Below, piece by piece: positions 59,602-64,000 of a stretch of DNA of 64,000 nt; the first letter of the stretch is position 1, and the number at the start of each line of letters is the position of its first letter. The notes below the pieces were generated by a model, which was not told where the DNA came from, did no database searches, and worked only from the letters and a program-made list of their open reading frames with translations. Origin of the DNA: Halalkalicoccus sp. NIPERK01 (lineage in GTDB: Archaea; Halobacteriota; Halobacteria; Halobacteriales; Halalkalicoccaceae); contig NZ_JASVVV010000001.1 of the NCBI RefSeq assembly GCF_030287405.1, forward strand, positions 248,001 through 312,000, read 5' to 3'. The position numbers and the translations under genes were made by a program.

Positions 59602-60732
59602 ATGACCCGTCGGTACGACGACATCGTCGTCGGCGTCGGCGGCATGGGAAGTGCGACCTGCTACCAGTTGGCAAAGCGGGGCCGGGATGTCCTCGGACTC
59701 GAACGGTTCGACGTGCCCCACTCGATGGGTTCCTCGCACGGCGTCTCGCGGATCATCCGGCTGGCGTACTACGAGGACCCCTCCTACGTGCCGCTCGTTC
59801 GCCGCGCCTACGACCTCTGGGACGAGATCCAGACGCGCCACGGCGAGCAGTTGCTGTTCGAGACGGGTTCGATCGACGCCGCGCCCGCCGAGGACCCTCT
59901 TTTCAAGGGATCGCGGCGCTCCTGTGAGGAGCACGACATCAACCACGAGGTGCTAACGGGGAGCGAGGTCAACGAGCGGTATCCCGGCTACGACATCCCC
60001 GAGGACCACATGGCGGTCTACCAGCCGAACGGGGGGTACGTCCTCTCCGAGCGCGCCATCGTCGCCCACGCGATGGAGGCCCAAGCGGAGGGCGCGCGCA
60101 TTCAGGCGCGCGAGCGCGTCACCGGCTGGGAACCGGAGGGCGACGGGGTGCGCGTCACGACCGACCGCGGCGAGTACCGCGGGGAGAACCTCGTGATCGC
60201 CTCGGGCGCGTGGGCCGCGGAGCACGTCGACGCGCTCGACGGGATCGCGGTCCCCCAGCGCCAGGTGCTCGCCTGGCTCCAGCCCCAGCGGCCCGAGCGG
60301 TTCGTCCCCGAGAACTTCCCCGTCTGGAACCTGCAGGTCGAGGAGGGGCGCTTTTACGGGCTGCCGGTCGTGAAGGTGCCGGGATTCAAGTTCGGCCGCT
60401 ACATGCACCGAGAGGAGGACGTCGACCCCGACGCGATGAACCGCGAACCCGAACCCGCCGACGAGCGACTGCTGCGGAAGTTCGCGGAGAACCACTTCCC
60501 GGAGGGGACCGGCCCGACGATGGGGCTGGCGACCTGCATGTTCACCAACACCCCCGACGGCCACTTCGTCATCGATCGCCACCCCGAGTACCCGCAGGTC
60601 GTCTTCGGCGCGGGGTTCACCGGCCACGGCTACAAGTTCGCGAGCGTCATCGGGGAGGTACTGGCCGACCTCGCGAGCGAGGGGCGGACCGACCACCCGA
60701 TCGAACCGTTCGCCCTGGACCGGTTCGAGTAG
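59602..60732 (+). CDS. Monomeric sarcosine oxidase / N-methyl-amino-acid oxidase
   Basis: 376 residues, close to the MSOX/SolA length. The FAD motif is VGVGGMGSATCYQLA (10-24). The covalent-FAD cysteine is in ATCMFTNTPDGHF (Cys312). It would oxidise sarcosine to glycine, formaldehyde and hydrogen peroxide; N-methyltryptophan oxidase activity is the main alternative in this family. The two-enzyme supply of glycine (with the FAD/GcvT dehydrogenase) and the downstream SHMT fit betaine breakdown. Confidence 0.88.
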   Translation: MTRRYDDIVVGVGGMGSATCYQLAKRGRDVLGLERFDVPHSMGSSHGVSRIIRLAYYEDPSYVPLVRRAYDLWDEIQTRHGEQLLFETGSIDAAPAEDPLFKGSRRSCEEHDINHEVLTGSEVNERYPGYDIPEDHMAVYQPNGGYVLSERAIVAHAMEAQAEGARIQARERVTGWEPEGDGVRVTTDRGEYRGENLVIASGAWAAEHVDALDGIAVPQRQVLAWLQPQRPERFVPENFPVWNLQVEEGRFYGLPVVKVPGFKFGRYMHREEDVDPDAMNREPEPADERLLRKFAENHFPEGTGPTMGLATCMFTNTPDGHFVIDRHPEYPQVVFGAGFTGHGYKFASVIGEVLADLASEGRTDHPIEPFALDRFE

Positions 60733-61058
60733 CGCCGGTCGGTAGGGTTCTCCTACGTCCGTCCTCCCGAGAATGTGGACGTACGGATCGGCTACCGTCG
60801 GATCGTGTCGGTCGGACGGTGAGCTGTCGCCGCGGGTGGTGGTTGCGGGGATCCCTCCTCGGCATCCCCCGGGCGAAAAACGAACCGGGAGGGCTACAGG
60901 GGCGATCTCGGAGACGGTCGCGCTGGGGCCATAGACTCCCATCTGCGCGGCGCGGATGGGTTTCATCCGCCCGCTCGCCGGCCGCCGGCACTTCCCACAT
61001 CGAACGGGATGGTTGTAAATTCCCTGGAAATTTATTTTAGGTAAAAACTACATAGGTA
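60733..61058. other. Intergenic region with hairpin and AT-rich tail
   Basis: 326 bases between convergent genes. A perfect hairpin GCGGATG-GGTTT-CATCCGC lies at 60952-60970. The last 50 bases are AT-rich (ATTTATTTTAGGTAAAAAC region) and could terminate transcription from either side. No gene is supported. Confidence 0.45.
60952..60970. terminator. Hairpin, possible terminator element
   Basis: Seven-base perfect stem with a five-base loop between the convergent sarcosine oxidase and UspA genes. No T-run follows directly, so a terminator role is only a suggestion. Confidence 0.3.
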
Positions 61059-61925
61059 TTATTTATTGTTTCTCTTGTGTCTAGATGTGGAATCCCGCGG
61101 TCGAACCGTCAGTACGGGGATCGGGGACGTACGAACGACCCGTTCCGCCACGCTCCCGAGGACGTACCGGCGCACACCGGTCCGGCCGTAGGCACCCATT
61201 ACGACGAGGTCGATTCCGTTGCGTCCGGCGTACGCGAGGACGGCCGCGTGGGGGAGTCCGTATTCGACGGCCGTAGAGACGTCCTCGACGCCGGCGGCGG
61301 CGGCCATCCGCTCGACGTCGGCCACCGCGGCGTGTGCCGCCGCGATCCGCTCGGCGGCGTCCCTCGACCCCCGGCTATGGACGACCGAGAGAACGTGGAC
61401 GCCGGCACCGTACGTCCGTGCGACGTCGATGCCGACCTCGGCAGCACCGGCCGCCGCCTCGCTTCCGTCGGTCGCCACCAGCAGACGCCGGTACGGATAC
61501 CGAGCAGGGGTCCCCTCGTCGTCCCCGACCGTGACGACCGGTACGTGCGAGGCGCGGACGATCCGCTTCGTGACGCTCCCGAGGAGGGAGCGTTCGAGAC
61601 CGCTTCGCCCGTGTGTTCCCATGAGTATCAGGCCGATGGCGGCCTCGTCGACGTACTCCAGAACGGTGGCGGGAACGACGCCGGTTCGAACCACCGGGAT
61701 CGCCCGAACGCCGCCGTCGGCGATACGTTCGACGGCCGCGTCGACGATCCCTCGGGCCTCCTCTCCGCGTGGTTCGATCCCCGAGGCCGTCCCGAGGCCG
61801 GCGGGGTCGACGACGTGGAGGACGTGGACGGTCGAGCGGTACTCGCCCGCCATGTCGATCGCGTAGCCCTCGGCCCGGCGGGCGCTCTCGCTCCCGTCCG
61901 TCGGGACGAGTATGTCTTCGAACAT
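61059..61925 (-). CDS. Tandem universal stress protein (two UspA domains)
   Basis: 288 residues. Domain 1 (about 1-140) has MFEDILVPTDGSESARRAEG and MGTHGRSGLERSLLGSVTKRI; domain 2 (about 145-280) has RRLLVATDGSEAAAGAAEVG and MGAYGRTGVRRYVLGSVAERV. Both ATP loops look complete. Tandem forms act as built-in dimers. The C-terminus ends in a basic KRNNK tail in AT-rich DNA. It is next to the betaine island, but no shared promoter is seen. Confidence 0.92.
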   Translation of the reverse strand: MFEDILVPTDGSESARRAEGYAIDMAGEYRSTVHVLHVVDPAGLGTASGIEPRGEEARGIVDAAVERIADGGVRAIPVVRTGVVPATVLEYVDEAAIGLILMGTHGRSGLERSLLGSVTKRIVRASHVPVVTVGDDEGTPARYPYRRLLVATDGSEAAAGAAEVGIDVARTYGAGVHVLSVVHSRGSRDAAERIAAAHAAVADVERMAAAAGVEDVSTAVEYGLPHAAVLAYAGRNGIDLVVMGAYGRTGVRRYVLGSVAERVVRTSPIPVLTVRPRDSTSRHKRNNK

Positions 61926-62006
61926 CCCGTCCCCCCTACGGCGCCGACTGCCATCGCTCTCGTGCGAAGACGTACCCGCTCCGCCCGCGGAAAACGGATG
62001 GTTCCC

Positions 62007-62156
62007 TCACTGTTCGTCGCTCCCCCACCGCCCGTGGACGGGGCCGGACCAGTGCTCACGGACGGTTCTGTCCGGGTTCTCCGGACACATCGGTCGGTGG
62101 CCGTGTTCCGCCCGGGCGGTGAGGAACCGTTTGCCGCAGCGATCGCATTCATACAT
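62007..62156 (-). CDS. Small zinc-finger protein
   Basis: 49 residues from ATG 62156: MYECDRCGKRFLTARAEHGH then a second cysteine region PMCPEN. The CxxC plus His/His/Cys pattern fits one zinc finger. A longer frame upstream (to 62519) is not convincing. Function unknown; small zinc-finger proteins of this kind are frequent in haloarchaea. Confidence 0.6.
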   Translation of the reverse strand: MYECDRCGKRFLTARAEHGHRPMCPENPDRTVREHWSGPVHGRWGSDEQ

Positions 62157-62212
62157 GGATGGTGACGCTGGTTTAAGCCGACCAGCTATCTTACAGTTGA
62201 CCAGACGGGACA

Positions 62213-62219
62213 TTGTTAT
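62213..62219 (-). promoter_or_regulatory. ATAACAA box outside the polysaccharide region
   Basis: Minus-strand context CAGCATAACAATGTC, 56 bases before ATG 62156. It is the only close match I found right of 40 kb. Confidence 0.3.
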
Positions 62220-62473
62220 GCTGGGGGAAAAGAAGCCCGGTCGCCGGCTTTCGGCGACCGCGAGCCGTAACCGACGCCTTATCCGTCCGTCCGGAACGCC
62301 GCCCGGCTCCGACGGGGTTCCGAAATACGGATCGAACGGGCCGCCCGACGGCGCTAACGACCGATGAAGGGGATGAAACGTCCCGTGGGCCGTACCCCCG
62401 AACCGCCGCTCGGTCACGGCCGCTGTCGTGTCACGTCGGCCGTGCACCCCGAGCGATCGCGAGCGGTCTTTCC

Positions 62474-62578
62474 GTCGTCCTCGAGGTTTACGGACTACAG
62501 AGGTCGATACCGCCAACAACTATCGACGGTCCTCTGCTATCGTTGTTCTCTCCATCTCAACCCGACATCGTGTTCTGT
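62474..62578. repeat. Diverged direct repeat, left copy
   Basis: Matches the segment 63663-63763 in the same orientation, for example GAGGTTTACGGAC/GAGGTTCGCGGAC, GATACCGCCAA/GATACTGCCAA, CCATCTC and TCGTGTTCTGT. Identity by eye is roughly two-thirds. The two copies flank the CHRD gene. Confidence 0.55.
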
Positions 62579-62746
62579 AAACCTCACCGATTGTTGCACA
62601 AGGCCGGACATTCTTTATATAGTCTACTGGGGATCAACTGAGGTAGACGCCGTCTTGCGATTACTGGAGTGGACAACAGTACACGCTACCCCACTATCTG
62701 CTACGACTCGTCGATAAAAGTAGGAGAGCTACTGTGCAGTCAGCGG

Positions 62747-63427
62747 TTAGATTCTGGGACCTCCGAATCCACCCTCTCCGTCTTTCTTCATATCCTCTTT
62801 TTTCGCACGCTTAATCTGCCCGCGAATCTCGCCATCGGGGTTCTTCTTCGTGTGGACGTTTACGTACAGTTCCTTGTTGTCCATCTTCTTGAGGAACTTC
62901 TTGAAGTCCTTCTCCTTGAAATCCTCGGCGAAGTCCTCCTTTTTCACGACGCCTTGGGCAAGCACCCCATCAAAGCGCCCGTTCTTCGTTTTTTCCTCTT
63001 CCAGATCGTGCCCGACGACGATCGGACCGTTCTCGCCTTTCTTCCCGAGGTGGATGTGGGCCGCCGTGATGTTGCAGAGGTCCTTGACGTGGATGATGAA
63101 GCGGACCTTCTCGTCGCACTTGTCGACGACGAAGCCGACTGCACCCTTCGCGTCGGTCTTGACCGACGGGACTTCGTTCTTGCCGTCGAGGTGGGCGAAG
63201 TGCGTCAGGAACAGGTGGTCTTTCCCGTCTTTCTCCTTTTTTCCGTCTTCGTTGTAGTCGCCGTCTTTGTTCTCTTCCTTCTCTTTCATGTCGTGGTCTT
63301 TTTCAGTACTGTCGTGCGCACCCGCGCTTCCGACCGCGCTCATGCCGAGGCCGGTGGTACCGAGCAGGGCTCCAGTACGAGCGAGGTACGTTCGCCGAGT
63401 GCTGTGCCGGTCTGGGTCGTGTGGCAT
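62747..63427 (-). CDS. CHRD-domain protein, Tat-exported, lysine-rich
   Basis: 226 residues from ATG 63427. A twin-arginine signal RRTYLARTGALLGTTG with a likely cleavage at GSAGA (about 33-37) is followed by a very charged, Lys-rich linker and a CHRD domain (about 80-205): LDGKNEVPSVKTDAKGA, AAHIHLGKKGENGPIVV and VNVHTKKNPDGEIRGQI. CHRD domains (chordin) occur in exported bacterial and archaeal proteins of unclear role. Lysine is unusually frequent for a haloarchaeal protein, and the gene lies between two diverged repeats, suggesting recent acquisition. Confidence 0.8.
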   Translation of the reverse strand: MPHDPDRHSTRRTYLARTGALLGTTGLGMSAVGSAGAHDSTEKDHDMKEKEENKDGDYNEDGKKEKDGKDHLFLTHFAHLDGKNEVPSVKTDAKGAVGFVVDKCDEKVRFIIHVKDLCNITAAHIHLGKKGENGPIVVGHDLEEEKTKNGRFDGVLAQGVVKKEDFAEDFKEKDFKKFLKKMDNKELYVNVHTKKNPDGEIRGQIKRAKKEDMKKDGEGGFGGPRI

Positions 63428-63764
63428 AGCCAACAAGATGATTGTCGGACGTGTCAATCAGTATGGAGTCCATATGGGTTGTAAGAAGCCACAAATGAAG
63501 GCCTCAAATCAGTCGTACAGCGGGCTACTCCGCGTTTTCCCTCCCGGTGCTCTGTGCTGTTTTACATGAATACGTCTATCGGCAGTAGCACGGACGGACG
63601 GAAATTGGGCTGTTGCCGGCGAACAAAGCGACCGACGTTCATATTTCTCACGACCGACAGGAGTCGTTGAGGTTCGCGGACGACGACGGTTGATACTGCC
63701 AATGAGGGTTCGATGTTCCGTACTAGCGGCGTCCTCCCCATCTCGGACCGCGTCGTGTTCTGTC
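63428..63764. other. Intergenic region with right copy of the diverged repeat
   Basis: 337 bases between the CHRD gene and the DeoR-type gene. Most of its right half is the repeat copy at 63663-63763; the left part is AT-richer and may carry the CHRD promoter. The 68-codon minus-strand frame through the repeat is not a recognisable protein. Confidence 0.4.
63663..63763. repeat. Diverged direct repeat, right copy
   Basis: Counterpart of 62474-62578. It ends two bases before the stop of the DeoR/GlpR-type gene. Confidence 0.55.
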
Positions 63765-64000
63765 TCACCCTAGCCCGTCGACCAGTTCCACGCCGGCCGC
63801 CTCGAACGGTTCGCGGCTCTCGGAGGGGACCCGCACGTCCGTGTAGAACGCGTCGACGTCCCCGAGGCGGGCGAACCGGATGAAGCTCCGTTCGCCGAGT
63901 TTCGAGCCGTCGGCGACCAACACCGTGCGCTGTGCCTTCCCGATCATCAGCTCCTTCAGCCTCGCCTCGTCCTCGTTCGGCGTCGTCAGCCCCGTCTCGG
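63765..64000 (-). CDS. DeoR/GlpR-family regulator, C-terminal part (cut by window edge)
   Basis: Only the last 77 codons are visible. The sugar-sensing DeoR C-terminal domain is recognisable in ETGLTTPNEDEARLKELMI, then RTVLVADGSKLGERSFIRFA and a final VDAFYTD...GVELVDGLG. In Haloferax, GlpR of this family represses sugar-metabolism genes. The DNA-binding domain lies outside the window, so the target is unknown. Confidence 0.8.
   Translation of the reverse strand, partial: ETGLTTPNEDEARLKELMIGKAQRTVLVADGSKLGERSFIRFARLGDVDAFYTDVRVPSESREPFEAAGVELVDGLG

Larger units (their letters stand above)
62157..62746. other. Intergenic region with box and left copy of a diverged repeat
   Basis: 590 bases. 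It contains an ATAACAA box on the minus strand (62213-62219) and the left copy of a ~100-base direct repeat (62474-62578). From about 62590 the DNA is AT-richer (CTTTATATAGTCTACTGGGG, with TTATATAG at 62613-62620). No coding frame is convincing. Confidence 0.4.

Noticed and set aside
50511-60732. Heterotetrameric sarcosine oxidase (SoxBDAG)
   Set aside because: No small SoxD/SoxG genes are present. The 376-residue protein with the CMFTNTPD motif fits the monomeric type.
1-64000. tRNA, rRNA, CRISPR arrays, insertion sequences
   Set aside because: No cloverleaf-like or T-loop patterns, no regularly spaced repeats, and no transposase-like frames were seen. A computed scan (tRNAscan, ISfinder) was not possible here.

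Overview
The window is chromosomal-type DNA from a halophilic archaeon (class Halobacteria). By eye it is about two-thirds G+C. The proteins are rich in Asp/Glu. Exported proteins carry twin-arginine signals, often with a lipobox. Family-level markers are haloarchaeal: DUF7344 and DUF7282 proteins, many UspA proteins, a gas-vesicle GvpA and a haloarchaeal-type PadR regulator. I cannot name the genus. No rRNA, tRNA, CRISPR array or intact insertion sequence was recognised.

Region 1 (1-40.4 kb) is a large cell-surface polysaccharide / glycoconjugate region. It encodes precursor enzymes (GlmS, the UDP-GlcNAc 2-epimerase WecB, a Gfo/Idh oxidoreductase), GT4 and GT2 glycosyltransferases, two DUF354 proteins, an FkbM methyltransferase, an ATP-grasp enzyme overlapping a low-molecular-weight phosphatase, a FemAB-like and a GNAT acyltransferase, a Wzx-type flippase and two alkaline-phosphatase-superfamily proteins. 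It also has five polysaccharide-deacetylase-like proteins, three of them Tat lipoproteins, and two paralogous probable (alpha/alpha)-toroid proteins, each beside a DUF354 gene. Most transcription units here start about 25-32 bases after a box reading ATAACAA or a close variant, which looks like a shared promoter class for leaderless transcripts. Embedded in the region are an orphan gvpA, a BKACE-family enzyme, a CDGSH/ferredoxin protein and several small zinc proteins.

Region 2 (40.9-49.4 kb) holds a CopD-like membrane protein, a DUF7282 secreted protein, a DoxX pair, small regulators, a pyridoxamine-phosphate-oxidase-like protein and three universal stress proteins.

Region 3 (49.0-60.7 kb) reads as a glycine-betaine (or related methylammonium) catabolic island. 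It contains a BCCT transporter, a Rieske oxygenase, an FAD/GcvT dimethylglycine/sarcosine dehydrogenase, a monomeric sarcosine oxidase, SHMT (GlyA), a Ser/Thr ammonia-lyase and RidA, plus an IclR regulator and a universal stress protein. Together they could take betaine to DMG, sarcosine, glycine, serine and pyruvate. Three 17-bp inverted repeats, GTTCGG-N5-CCGAAC and close variants, lie between the divergent IclR and Rieske genes and are predicted operators.

Region 4 (61-64 kb) has a tandem UspA protein, a small zinc-finger protein, a lysine-rich CHRD protein flanked by two diverged ~100-bp direct repeats, and the end of a DeoR/GlpR-type regulator cut by the window edge.
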